Position numbers and translations under genes: made by a program. Positions 1 through 8,231 of a stretch of 64,000 bases of DNA are shown here, in pieces (the stretch's first letter is position 1; every line of letters starts with the position of its first letter). The DNA comes from Prevotellamassilia timonensis (lineage in GTDB: Bacteria; Bacteroidota; Bacteroidia; Bacteroidales; Bacteroidaceae), in the NCBI RefSeq assembly GCF_900106785.1, contig NZ_LT629845.1:435028-499027 (forward strand), in the 5' to 3' direction. The notes beneath the pieces were generated by a model. That model was not told where the DNA came from. It did not search any database and was given only the letters and a program-made list of their open reading frames with translations.

Positions 1-347
1 TTGCGGCGTTGAAGCATGACCAAGATATGGACGATGTTGATGATTTCGATTTTATCTGCCATATAGCCTACGGCAAGAAAACACTTACACGACACGAACG
101 TGCCGAACAAGTGAAGAAACGAGACATATTCAGCAAGTATGGTGAACAGGCACGACTTGTGCTTGAAGCCTTGTTAGATAAGTACACCAAAAAAGGTGTG
201 TCCGAATTGGAAAGCCTTACTGTGCTTGAAAATGACCCTTTCCGCAAATTGGGTTCAAAGGCAAACATCGTGAAGTTCTTTGGTGGCAAACAAGGCTATC
301 TTGATGCCGTAAAGGAACTGGAACAATACATATATAATATAGCATAA
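1..347 (+). CDS. hsdR: Type I restriction enzyme HsdR, C-terminal end (partial)
   Basis: The reading frame is already open at base 3, so this is the 3' end of a longer gene that starts outside the window. The roughly 114 visible residues resemble the helical C-terminal domain of type I restriction subunits (EcoR124-type C-terminus): a stretch with DFICHIAYGKK, a charged KYGEQARLVLEALLDKY helix, and a final FFGG-containing segment. HsdR supplies the ATP-dependent translocase and nuclease of the complex. The downstream hsdM and hsdS support the assignment. The motor and nuclease motifs lie upstream and cannot be checked here. Confidence 0.85.
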   Translation, partial: AALKHDQDMDDVDDFDFICHIAYGKKTLTRHERAEQVKKRDIFSKYGEQARLVLEALLDKYTKKGVSELESLTVLENDPFRKLGSKANIVKFFGGKQGYLDAVKELEQYIYNIA

Positions 348-398
348 AATAGAATCTTTTCGAAAAACCAAACGAACAGAGCCAAGCTTGCTTGAACT

Positions 399-1949
399 AT
401 GTCGTGGCGAGAAAAGATGCACAAGGTGAAACAAAATATGAGTTTATCAAATTTCGTAAAACGAGTACGCAATATAATGCGCAATGATGCCGGTATCAAC
501 GGTGATGCGCAACGCATAGAACAAATGGCGTGGATGCTGTTCTTGAAAGTCTATGACGAGAAAGAGAATGATTGGGAGTTGGACGATGATGATTACAAGT
601 CTATTATTCCAGAAGAATGCCGTTGGCGCAACTGGGCGCATGACGATGGAAGCGGTAATGCCTTGACTGGTGATGAACTGCTTTCATTTGTCAACAACAC
701 ATTGTTTGTGAAACTCAAGAACATAGAGGTAACACCAACTACCCCTATCCGTCAGGCGATTGTAAAGACCACATTTGAGGATGCCAACCAATATATGAAA
801 GATGGAGTTCAACTTCGTCAAGTGCTGAATGTAATTGACGGTTTGAACCTTGGTGACTATGAAGAGAGTCATGCTTTCGGAGAGATATACGAGACTATCC
901 TTAAAGAAATGCAATCGGCTGGATCGTCTGGTGAGTTCTACACCCCAAGAGCCTTGACCGAGTTTATGGCAGAGATAGTCAATCCGCAGATTGGCGAAAA
1001 AATGGCAGACTTCGCTTGTGGTACAGGAGGTTTCATCACAAGCTGGTTGGGTGAATTGGACAAGAAGGTAAAGACTGCTGAAGACCGCAAAGAGTACAAT
1101 CAGTCTGTATTTGGCATAGAAAAGAAACAATTCCCGTATATGCTATGTGTGACAAACCTGTTGCTGCATGGTATTGACACGCCATTGGTATATCACGACA
1201 ACTCGCTTACAAAAGATGTACTCAACTATACAGACGAAGACAAGTTTGATGTTGTGTTGATGAATCCACCATACGGTGGAAACGAAAAGTCGGATGTCAA
1301 GTCACACTTCCCTTCTGATATGCGCAGTAGCGAGACCGCTGACTTGTTCATGGTTCTCATCATGTACCGACTGAAGAGGAATGGTCGTGCAGCAGTCATT
1401 GTCCCAGACGGTTTCCTGTTTGGAGCGGACAACACAAAGATAGCCATCAAGACCAAGCTGCTCAGAGATTTCAACTTGCATACCATTATCCGTTTGCCTG
1501 GCAGTATCTTTGCACCTTACACTTCGATTGCCACAAACATTTTGTTCTTCGACAATACCAGTGCGGAGGATGCTCCAGAAGGCTTCTCAACGAAGGAAAC
1601 ATGGTTCTATCGTCTCGATATGCCAGAGGGTTACAAGCACTTCTCCAAGACAAAGTCCATGAAGTCGGAACATTGTGACCCAATCCGTGAGTGGTGGAAC
1701 GACCGTAAGGAGATTATTATTGCTGATGGTGACGAGAAATCTCGTTGCTATTCAGTTGAAGACCTTATCGCCACCGATTGCAACTTCGACTTGTGTAAGT
1801 TCCCGAAAGAGGATGAAGAGATCTTGCCTCCTGCCGAACTGCTTGCCGACTATTTCAAGAAGCGCAAGGCTCTTGATCATGAAATTGATAAGACATTGGC
1901 AGAGATACAGCGTATCTTGGGGATAAATGTGAATGTGGACGAATTGTAA
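399..1949 (+). CDS. hsdM: Type I DNA methyltransferase subunit HsdM
   Basis: This is an N6-adenine methyltransferase, the modification subunit of the type I complex; with HsdS it methylates the bipartite target. The N-terminal helical HsdM_N region covers about residues 14-130. GEFYTPR lies near residue 178, the SAM-binding motif ACGTGG near 204-210, and the catalytic NPPY (followed by GG) at about 289-292. At 516 residues it is of normal length. The annotated start is at 399, but the ATG at 438 gives MSLSNFVKRV, which fits how many family members begin, so the true start may be 13 codons later. It lies 51 bp after hsdR, in one likely operon. It appears intact. Confidence 0.96.
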   Translation: MSWREKMHKVKQNMSLSNFVKRVRNIMRNDAGINGDAQRIEQMAWMLFLKVYDEKENDWELDDDDYKSIIPEECRWRNWAHDDGSGNALTGDELLSFVNNTLFVKLKNIEVTPTTPIRQAIVKTTFEDANQYMKDGVQLRQVLNVIDGLNLGDYEESHAFGEIYETILKEMQSAGSSGEFYTPRALTEFMAEIVNPQIGEKMADFACGTGGFITSWLGELDKKVKTAEDRKEYNQSVFGIEKKQFPYMLCVTNLLLHGIDTPLVYHDNSLTKDVLNYTDEDKFDVVLMNPPYGGNEKSDVKSHFPSDMRSSETADLFMVLIMYRLKRNGRAAVIVPDGFLFGADNTKIAIKTKLLRDFNLHTIIRLPGSIFAPYTSIATNILFFDNTSAEDAPEGFSTKETWFYRLDMPEGYKHFSKTKSMKSEHCDPIREWWNDRKEIIIADGDEKSRCYSVEDLIATDCNFDLCKFPKEDEEILPPAELLADYFKKRKALDHEIDKTLAEIQRILGINVNVDEL

Positions 1950-1951
1950 AA

Positions 1952-1970
1952 TGTGGGACGGTGTCCCACA
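1952..1970. repeat. Short palindrome between hsdM and the DUF1016 gene
   Basis: Arms TGTGGGAC and GTCCCACA are perfect 8-bp inverted repeats around a 3-bp centre, starting 3 bp after the hsdM stop. A close relative with A for G and longer arms lies inside the next gene at 2286-2312. The odd 3-bp centre and lack of a T-run argue against a terminator; a protein-binding or cleavage site is possible. Confidence 0.6.
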
Positions 1971-1986
1971 AATCTAAAAGATTGGC

Positions 1987-3012
1987 ATGGAGAATAAAGG
2001 TTTGACAAACATAAATGATGCTGCCTATCAGAAGTTGATAGACAACATAACCACGTTATGGAGTGAGGCGAAGTCAAAAGCCATTGCTGCTGTCAATACA
2101 GAACTGCTTGATGCCAACTGGCAGACAGGAAAGTATATTGTTGAATATGAACTTAAAGGTAAGGATAGAGCTGAGTATGGCAAGCAGTTACTTGTAAACC
2201 TTGCAAAGGATTTGACAGCAAGAAACGGGAAAGGCTTTAGCCGCTCCAATCTTGTCTATATGCGTAAGTTTTATCTTGCTTTTCCAATTTGTGAGACAGT
2301 GTCTCACAAATTGACATGGAGCCACTATTTTGAATTGTTGAAATGTGACAACACGCTTGAAATGCAGTTCTATTATAAGGAATCTATCAAGGAAGGATGG
2401 AAAGTTAGGGAACTGAAAAGACAGATGAAAAGTTGTCTGTTTCAGCGACTTGCACTAAGCACAGACAAGGCAGGAGTTCTTGCTTTGGCTAACGAGGGGC
2501 ACCAAGTGCAAACTCCGCAAGACATCATCCGTGACCCTTTCGTGCTTGAATTTGCAGGACTTCCCAAACAGAAACGCTATAAGGAGAGTGACTTGGAAAA
2601 GGCTCTTAAAGACCACATGGAGCAGTTTCTTTTGGAAATGGGACGTGGTTTCGCATTTGTGGGCAGACAATACTCCATGCAGATAGGAAGCCGACAGTTC
2701 AAGGTGGATTTGGTATTCTACCATTGTATCTTGAAATGCTATGTGCTGATTGACCTGAAGCGAGCAGAGATAAAGCATGGTGATATTGGGCAGATGAACC
2801 TCTACCTTAACTATTTCAAAACAGAAGTATGTCAACCTGACGATAATCCACCAATTGGCATAGTTTTGGGAGCAAGAAAAGACGAACTTCTGATGGAGTA
2901 TGCCTTGGAGGGTATAACCAATCAATTGTTTGTGGCACGTTACCAACTTTATCTGCCAAAGCGTGAAGAACTGCAAGCGCAACTTGACAAGTTGTTAGAC
3001 GAAGCAGAGTAA
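1987..3012 (+). CDS. DUF1016 (YhcG-type) PDDEXK nuclease family protein
   Basis: A 341-residue protein with the two-part DUF1016 layout. The N-terminal helical, winged-helix-like half holds the family signature SHKLTWSHYFELL near residues 105-117. The C-terminal half is a PDDEXK nuclease fold with FKVDLVFYH followed by YVLIDLKRAEI, matching the D...(D/E)xK catalytic arrangement around residues 240-260. Members are often encoded inside or beside type I restriction-modification operons; their precise role is not settled and may involve DNA processing or defence. It sits between hsdM and hsdS on the same strand and appears intact. Confidence 0.88.
   Translation: MENKGLTNINDAAYQKLIDNITTLWSEAKSKAIAAVNTELLDANWQTGKYIVEYELKGKDRAEYGKQLLVNLAKDLTARNGKGFSRSNLVYMRKFYLAFPICETVSHKLTWSHYFELLKCDNTLEMQFYYKESIKEGWKVRELKRQMKSCLFQRLALSTDKAGVLALANEGHQVQTPQDIIRDPFVLEFAGLPKQKRYKESDLEKALKDHMEQFLLEMGRGFAFVGRQYSMQIGSRQFKVDLVFYHCILKCYVLIDLKRAEIKHGDIGQMNLYLNYFKTEVCQPDDNPPIGIVLGARKDELLMEYALEGITNQLFVARYQLYLPKREELQAQLDKLLDEAE
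2286..2312. repeat. 27-bp perfect palindrome inside the DUF1016 gene
   Basis: Arms AATTTGTGAGAC and GTCTCACAAATT match perfectly over 12 bp around a 3-bp centre AGT. It encodes the conserved ETVSHK part of the protein, so part of the symmetry may be constrained by protein sequence. It closely resembles the intergenic palindrome at 1952-1970. Confidence 0.65.
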
Positions 3013-3052
3013 CAACAATAAAATAAGGACATTTCGATTTTATAGCATAATT

Positions 3053-3559
3053 ATGAAAAGTAATATTGGAATACAAATCATTTTGTTTATTGTACTGACT
3101 ATGTTCAGTGCCAATATAAATGCACAAACGGTTGGATATACATATCGGCCTTTGGCTGCCGAGGGATGCAACATGAAATATAGCGTTGTGAAGCAAGATA
3201 CGGCATATTACATTATCGCAACCGTAAAGTCAGACAGACTGAATTTCCTGAAAGAATCAACCATGTTGTTGAAAACATTCGATGGTGAAGTTATTAAACT
3301 TTATGGTTCTCAGATTGGTAGCGGCTCTGAAACGGCAGGTATTGTCTCTGGCAATATAGTCCTTCCTGTGACAGAAATCAGTTCTACAGCTCAATTCAAG
3401 ATAAGTCCTCAACAATTTGAGTTGTTGAAAAAAGGCGTGGCTAAGATAAGGTTATCTACCATACCTATTGAGCATGAGCGGACATTTGCTAAAGATAAAA
3501 TAGGCAAGAAACTTTATCAGTTCTTTTTGAAGCAGAAGAATAAGGACAATGATTTCTAA
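3053..3559 (+). CDS. Small secreted protein of unknown function inside the RM operon
   Basis: I do not recognise a family. The 168-residue product starts with a clear Sec signal peptide (hydrophobic IILFIVLTMF, likely cleavage after NINAQ near residue 25), so it should be exported to the periplasm. The mature part looks like a small beta-rich domain with a basic C-terminus ending FFLKQKNKDNDF. There is no lipobox Cys and no later membrane segment. It lies 40 bp after the DUF1016 gene and 15 bp before hsdS, all on one strand, so it is probably cotranscribed with cytoplasmic DNA-modifying enzymes, which is unexpected. It could be a passenger gene. Confidence 0.7.
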   Translation: MKSNIGIQIILFIVLTMFSANINAQTVGYTYRPLAAEGCNMKYSVVKQDTAYYIIATVKSDRLNFLKESTMLLKTFDGEVIKLYGSQIGSGSETAGIVSGNIVLPVTEISSTAQFKISPQQFELLKKGVAKIRLSTIPIEHERTFAKDKIGKKLYQFFLKQKNKDNDF

Positions 3560-3574
3560 CGATAGAAAATTATA

Positions 3575-5200
3575 ATGAACGGAAAGCAATTAAAGAATAG
3601 CATATTACAATGGGCGATACAGGGAAAACTTGTACCGCAAGACCCTAATGACGAACCTGCAAGCGTTTTGCTTGATAAGATTCGCCAAGAGAAAGAACGC
3701 TTGATCAAGGAGAAGAAAATCAAGCGTGACAAGAACGCATCTATTATCTACCGTGGTGAGGATAATTCCTATTATGAGAAGTTGCTTGCTACGGGAGAGG
3801 TGAAGTGCATTGATGAGGAGATACCGTTTGAAGTACCGCAGGGGTGGGAATGGTGTAGATTACGTGATATTATTTTAGGTACAAATGCTGGCAAAAGCCC
3901 TAATTGTGAAAAAAGACCGAAAAAGGCGGATGAATGGGGGGTGTTGACAACTACAGCAATCCAAGAGAATGCTTTTTTATCTAATGAGAACAAAGTATTA
4001 CCAAAGCATTACGTAATAAACCCTGAACATTGTGTACGATATGGTGATATACTTATAACACGAGCTGGTCCTGTTAATCGAACTGGTATAGTTTGTATGG
4101 TTGAAAATAATTGTGATAAGCTAATTCTTTCAGACAAGACCGTTCGAATAGATTATATGCACGATTATTGTAATCCAAGGTTTCTCGTTTTAGTACTTAA
4201 TAGTTCAGCAATACATGAGTTAGTAATGAGTGCAACTGTTGGAATGGCTGCTTCACAGGTTAATGTGTCGCAAAGTAGCATTCAGAACACTTTTATTCCA
4301 ATTCCACCCTCTAAGGAGCAACAGAGAATCATTAAAAAATTGGAAGCACTCTTGTTACAGATCGAAAAATATGATAATGCTCAGAATAAACTAAATGAGT
4401 TGAACAAAACAATAAAAGACATCATAAAAAAGAGTGTATTGCAAGAAGCAATTCAAGGTGAACTCGTGCCGCAAATTGCAGAAGAAGGAACAGCCAAAGA
4501 ACTGCTCAAACAGATAAAAGAAGAAAAGCTGAAACTCGTAAAAGAAGGCAAACTAAAGAAGTCTGCCCTCAACGATTCTGTTATATTCCGTGGTGACGAT
4601 AACAAGTATTGGGAGAAGTCGGAAGATGGGGCTGTATGTATTGATGAAGAAATACCATTTGAGATACCGTCAAATTGGGCGTGGGTACGACTTGACGATA
4701 TTTGTTCTTTTATTCATAGAGGCAAATCACCCCAATATAGCCTTATAAAGAAATATCCTGTTGTTGCTCAAAAATGCAATCAATGGGTTGGATTTTCCAT
4801 AGAAAAAGCAAAGTTTATTGAGCCACAGAGTATTACATCTTATAATAGTGAGTATTTCTTGCAAGATAGAGATTTGATGTGGAACTCTACAGGATTGGGA
4901 ACATTGGGTAGAATGGCTATATACTATACGCTACTTAACCCATATGAATTGGCTGTTGCAGATAGCCATGTTACAGTTATTCGTCCATACAAAACGTACA
5001 TCGTTTCTGAATACCTGTACTATTATTTTGCAAGTAATACAGTTCAGTCTGTTATTGAAGACAAATCAGACGGCAGTACAAAGCAAAAGGAATTAGCAAC
5101 AAAGACTGTAAAAAGCTATCTTGTTCCACTACCACCATTTGCAGAACAACTGCGTATAGTACAAAAGATTAAGTCCGTAACAAGTATTATGAGCAAATAG
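3575..5200 (+). CDS. hsdS: Type I specificity subunit HsdS, expressed copy (rearranged 3' end)
   Basis: This is the DNA-recognition subunit. The N-terminal conserved region covers about residues 1-85, the first TRD 88-248, a central coiled-coil spacer about 250-355 (with VLQEAIQGELVPQ), and a second TRD about 365-525 ending with a PLPPFAEQ motif. The reading frame ends abruptly at 5200 with SVTSIMSK instead of the usual terminal helix. The DNA directly after it encodes the start of another TRD in a different frame. The second TRD is closely similar to the first TRD of the inverted silent copy. With its own start and both TRDs this is probably the active copy, but the altered C-terminus may affect assembly. 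Confidence 0.9.
   Translation: MNGKQLKNSILQWAIQGKLVPQDPNDEPASVLLDKIRQEKERLIKEKKIKRDKNASIIYRGEDNSYYEKLLATGEVKCIDEEIPFEVPQGWEWCRLRDIILGTNAGKSPNCEKRPKKADEWGVLTTTAIQENAFLSNENKVLPKHYVINPEHCVRYGDILITRAGPVNRTGIVCMVENNCDKLILSDKTVRIDYMHDYCNPRFLVLVLNSSAIHELVMSATVGMAASQVNVSQSSIQNTFIPIPPSKEQQRIIKKLEALLLQIEKYDNAQNKLNELNKTIKDIIKKSVLQEAIQGELVPQIAEEGTAKELLKQIKEEKLKLVKEGKLKKSALNDSVIFRGDDNKYWEKSEDGAVCIDEEIPFEIPSNWAWVRLDDICSFIHRGKSPQYSLIKKYPVVAQKCNQWVGFSIEKAKFIEPQSITSYNSEYFLQDRDLMWNSTGLGTLGRMAIYYTLLNPYELAVADSHVTVIRPYKTYIVSEYLYYYFASNTVQSVIEDKSDGSTKQKELATKTVKSYLVPLPPFAEQLRIVQKIKSVTSIMSK
3766..3831 (+). repeat. Inverted repeat 1 of the hsdS shufflon, copy in the expressed gene
   Basis: This 66-bp stretch just before the first TRD matches the reverse complement of 9150-9215 at 63 of 66 positions. 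It is a candidate exchange site for moving TRD1 sequences between the two cassettes. Confidence 0.85.
4541..4610 (+). repeat. Inverted repeat 2 of the hsdS shufflon, copy in the expressed gene
   Basis: This 70-bp stretch lies at the end of the central spacer, just before the second TRD. It matches the reverse complement of 8374-8443 at 67 of 70 positions, and is a candidate exchange site for TRD2. Confidence 0.85.
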
Positions 5201-5685
5201 GGAGCGAAGTAACCGAGATAGAACTTCCTTTTGACTTTCCAAGTACTTGGTCTATTGCTCGATTAAATGCTGTTTGTCAACTTACAGACGGCTTGAAAAC
5301 CATTGGCGAGCAATGCTTGTTAGATGCAAAATACTTACGCGGTAAATGTTCTGAAACAATAGTAGAACAAGGTAAACTTGTATATAAAGGTGACAATATA
5401 ATGCTTGTGGACGGTGAAAACTCTGGTGAAGTTTTCATCGTACCACAAGATGGCTATATGGGTAGTACATTCAAGCAGTTATGGATAAGTTCCCAAATGT
5501 ACGAACCTTATGTTTTAGCTTTTATACAGTTCTATAAAGAGACATTGCGCAACTCTAAGAAAGGTGCAGCAATTCCACACCTCAACAAAGAATTGTTTTA
5601 TGGTCTTATTATTGGTATTCCACCACTGCAAGAGCAGAGAATAATAGTTCAGAAGATAGAACAATTAATGCAGTTGTTCAAATAA
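5173..5685 (+). pseudogene. hsdS 3' remnant: additional TRD, out of frame and without a start
   Basis: Open from 5173 in a frame different from the preceding hsdS. It starts within NKYYEQIG, the boundary normally preceding a TRD, then ELPFDFPSTW, a complete TRD, the PPLQEQ motif and a normal HsdS terminus (VQKIEQLMQLFK). It overlaps the expressed hsdS by 28 bp. No start codon fits the TRD boundary, and the first ATG-like start after it lies inside the TRD. It looks like the tail of an hsdS from which the spacer and reading frame were lost. It may still act as a silent donor of recognition sequence. Confidence 0.8.
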
Positions 5686-6093
5686 TTTTTCTATTTGAGC
5701 AACAATGCGTTGTTGCTCTTTTTGAGTAGGCAAAGGAAATAGTTTGTCTTCCAAGTAACCCACAACAATACGTTGTTGATTAGCAGTTCCCTTAAACGTT
5801 GCTTCATCTATGAAATACGGAGACTCTAAGAAATACAACAGATACCACCTGTCTATTGTATTTCCATAGGGTCTCAATACCTTTAATTCTGTTGTTCCTG
5901 CCCCGATTCCATTGGGCAAGTCATGGAAAATTGCAGACTTCCTGTTTTGAAAGCATGGCGTGATTTTTGCAAAAGCAACATCACCATTCGCAAAATGAGT
6001 AAATCCTTTTTTGATAGTTCCCCATTTGGTAGTATCAAAAGTAAAGTCTGATTTATAGCCAGCACTAATTTTCTCCATAGGAATAAAAGCTAC
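5665..6093 (-). pseudogene. Silent hsdS cassette, C-terminal part (separated by IS66)
   Basis: Reading on the minus strand, this resumes at VAFIPMEKISAGYKSDF, runs through most of a TRD and the PTQKEQQRIV motif, and ends in a normal HsdS terminal helix (AQIEKLFEQLH). Joining it to 8232-9220 with one copy of the 8-bp duplication restores one continuous frame (EKLVA joined to FIPME). It overlaps the plus-strand TRD remnant tail-to-tail by 21 bp, so the locus is symmetrical about roughly 5675. Confidence 0.88.
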
Positions 6094-6119
6094 GTAAGCA
6101 TCCCATGCAGGCCGTATTG
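6094..6119. repeat. IS66 left terminal inverted repeat
   Basis: A perfect 26-bp match to the reverse complement of 8206-8231, with target duplication AAAGCTAC immediately outside at 6086-6093. Confidence 0.95.
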
Positions 6120-6176
6120 TATAAAACAAATAAGCCAAAGTCCTGATAGATTGACTTTGGCTTATTTGTTTTATAC
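6119..6176 (-). terminator. Long hairpin at the end of the IS66 tnpC gene
   Basis: A perfect 24-bp stem (6119-6142 with 6153-6176) and a 10-nt loop. It spans the tnpC stop codon (6171-6173) and abuts the left terminal repeat. It probably ends or insulates transcription at the element boundary. Confidence 0.7.
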
Positions 6177-7760
6177 GTAATGATAAGGTAGCAATGTTTC
6201 TGGATCGTAATTATTTTGCCCGGCGATTTTGGAAAACGTCTTGGATAACCAATCCTTTGGATTTATTCCCAAGAGTTCACAGGTTTGGATAAGTGTTGAT
6301 ATTACAGCTAAGTCTTCACCACTTTCATCATTCTTTATAAACAGCCAGTTCTTACGCCCAAGGGCAATGGGACGTATGCTACGCTCAACAGGATTATTGT
6401 CTATGTTATACATGCCATTGGTGACGTAAGCACATAGTTTGTCCCAACGCTTAAGGGTATAGCTGATTGCCTCGCCAAGAGAACTTTTGGGAGTTGTTAC
6501 AAGGCTTTTTTGCTTCAGCCATTGTTCTATTTTATTTAAGATGGGGACAGACTTTTCTTCTCGCTCTTTTTGTATTTCTTCCAAAGATGCGTGGCGTTCT
6601 TTGAGATTGGCTTCGATTTGGTAGAGGAGGGCGAAGTATTTAAGTACGACCTGTATGTCTTGAGGATACTGACCCTTTATGTTTTCAAACTTGCGGCGTG
6701 CATGAGCCATGCAGTGCAGAAGTGTTATCCACCGTGTCTGCTCTAGTGCTTCATAGGATTTGTATCCGTCTGTTTGTACTGCGCCTTTATACCCGTCCAA
6801 CATAAGTTGCATCACTTGTTGCGAACGTGAACCTTCTCGGTAATAGAAGAATAGTCCTTTGTTTTGCGGACTGCCGTCTACCATATCCCATAGATACGCC
6901 TTACGGGTTTTGTCCTTGCGGTCGTTTACGCTTACAACTGTTTCGTCCATATGTACATAGGGAGAACGCAGCACCGCTTTCATTTGGGCATAATAAATGG
7001 GGTAGAGCTTGTCTATAGCTTGATGGACCGCCCTGTTTATTGTACTGGTTGGTATGTCCAGCCCATGTTCACGGAAGATTTTAGCTTGACGGTATTCGGG
7101 TAAATGATGGCAGAATTTATCTACAAGAATGTTGACGATCATGCTGTCGCCCAAATAGCCGTGTTCTGAAATCCGCGGCAATAAAGGGTGTTGCATCACT
7201 CGTGGACGAGTACTGCCTTTTTCAGATTTATTGATGCAGATTACTCGTACAACCTCTTTTAGGTAGTATTCTTGCGTGCGTCTTTCCAGGGTGATGGTGC
7301 TGTCCTTGCCTATGATTTTCATTTCTTCTGAATCATAGCCGTCAGGATATAAGGTGACAACTTCTCTTTCCAGGTTGTCCGGAAGTCTGAGTGTCCTGCG
7401 TTCGCGTTGTTGCTTTGACTTTTGCTCAGTTTTTTTCTTTGCCTTGCGCTGCTTGGTTTCTTCCTCTATCGCGTCGACGATTTCCGAAGGAGCTATTGGA
7501 GGCAATGTATTGTCTATGGCCTCGACAGTGGCCTCGTCGTATTCGGGGAACAACGGCATTGGTTCCAACGATTCGGGCTTTTTCATCTTTTCTGAGCTTT
7601 GCCCAAAATGCAGACGTTTCAAGTTGGAAAGTTCTATTTCCCGCTTGCTCAATTCGTTTTCCAATCCAGAAATACGTTCTTGCAGCTCGCGAATCTGTTC
7701 GTTGCGAACTGCAAGTAATTCTATGTATTCCTGTATCGTATTCATATTTGGCGCTCTCAT
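6171..7760 (-). CDS. tnpC: IS66-family transposase TnpC
   Basis: A 529-residue DDE transposase that cuts and joins the element ends. An N-terminal coiled coil (about 6-45), the leucine-zipper/TnpC region with LKRLHFGQSSEK, then a basic linker are followed by the catalytic core: HMDET (first Asp), QTDGYKSYE (second Asp), and NNPVERSIRP with the catalytic Glu, then the short C-terminal IS66 tail. A start at the internal ATG giving MNTIQEYIEL (5 codons later) is equally plausible. It lies 38 bp downstream of tnpB, within a complete element. Confidence 0.95.
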   Translation of the reverse strand: MRAPNMNTIQEYIELLAVRNEQIRELQERISGLENELSKREIELSNLKRLHFGQSSEKMKKPESLEPMPLFPEYDEATVEAIDNTLPPIAPSEIVDAIEEETKQRKAKKKTEQKSKQQRERRTLRLPDNLEREVVTLYPDGYDSEEMKIIGKDSTITLERRTQEYYLKEVVRVICINKSEKGSTRPRVMQHPLLPRISEHGYLGDSMIVNILVDKFCHHLPEYRQAKIFREHGLDIPTSTINRAVHQAIDKLYPIYYAQMKAVLRSPYVHMDETVVSVNDRKDKTRKAYLWDMVDGSPQNKGLFFYYREGSRSQQVMQLMLDGYKGAVQTDGYKSYEALEQTRWITLLHCMAHARRKFENIKGQYPQDIQVVLKYFALLYQIEANLKERHASLEEIQKEREEKSVPILNKIEQWLKQKSLVTTPKSSLGEAISYTLKRWDKLCAYVTNGMYNIDNNPVERSIRPIALGRKNWLFIKNDESGEDLAVISTLIQTCELLGINPKDWLSKTFSKIAGQNNYDPETLLPYHYV

Positions 7761-7798
7761 TTATTATGAGAGTAAAGTTGCGAAAATATCTTTGATTA

Positions 7799-8161
7799 TC
7801 AAAGTTTTTCTTTGATAATATTATATCGTTTTCGCCTTTTTGTTCCAAGTCTGATGCCTTCCATGAGCAGCACCATTTCATCCCATCTTATATCTATAAA
7901 GACTGCCGCATTTTTATGATGAAAGATGGAAGGGCTGAGCCTGCCTTGTTCAAGCCGTTTGTAATATACTACAAACCCTCCACGTTCCCAATGGAGCATT
8001 TTTACCAGAGTACGCGATTTGTTTGCAAAAACATAGACTTCTTGATTGGTAGGACTATACTGATATGTACGAATAATGCCGCAAAGTCCTTCAACGCCCT
8101 TTCGCATATCTATGCCTTGAGTATAGAGATGGTAGATGTTATTTTCGTTCAGACAAAACAT
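7799..8161 (-). CDS. tnpB: IS66-family accessory protein TnpB
   Basis: A 120-residue small protein of the IS66 Orf2 (TnpB) family, shown by GIDMRKGVEGLCGIIR and VYVFANKSRTLVKMLHWERGGF. It is required with TnpC for transposition of related elements, although its biochemical role is unclear. It is the first gene of the element; only about 70 bp separates its start from the right terminal repeat, so no conventional tnpA is present, as in many Bacteroidetes members. Confidence 0.92.
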   Translation of the reverse strand: MFCLNENNIYHLYTQGIDMRKGVEGLCGIIRTYQYSPTNQEVYVFANKSRTLVKMLHWERGGFVVYYKRLEQGRLSPSIFHHKNAAVFIDIRWDEMVLLMEGIRLGTKRRKRYNIIKEKL

Positions 8162-8205
8162 AAGTACTTTTTGCCTGCAAAATTCGGACTTTATTGGAGT
8201 CTTTT

Positions 8206-8231
8206 CAATACGGCCTGCATGGGATGCTTAC
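8206..8231. repeat. IS66 right terminal inverted repeat
   Basis: A perfect 26-bp match to the reverse complement of 6094-6119, with target duplication AAAGCTAC immediately outside at 8232-8239. Confidence 0.95.

Larger units (their letters stand above)
6094..8231 (-). mobile_element. IS66-family insertion sequence, complete (2,138 bp)
   Basis: The ends are perfect 26-bp inverted repeats (6094-6119 and 8206-8231). The element is flanked by identical 8-bp direct repeats AAAGCTAC at 6086-6093 and 8232-8239; an 8-bp target duplication is typical for IS66. It carries tnpB and tnpC on the minus strand and no room for a separate tnpA. It interrupts the second TRD of the silent hsdS cassette. Both genes and both ends look intact, so it may still be mobile or a recent arrival. 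Confidence 0.96.

Noticed and set aside
684-1130. Minus-strand 148-codon frame across hsdM
   Set aside because: Fully inside hsdM, with Cys/Leu-rich composition and no family resemblance; a shadow.
2455-2982. Minus-strand 175-codon frame across the DUF1016 gene
   Set aside because: Complement of a well-supported nuclease gene, no start or homology evidence.
7354-7881. Several plus- and minus-strand frames of 130-150 codons over IS66 tnpC
   Set aside because: They are alternate frames of tnpC, which is clearly recognised by its DDE motifs.
8162-8205. A tnpA gene in the IS66 element
   Set aside because: Only about 45 bp lie between tnpB and the right terminal repeat, too little for a gene.
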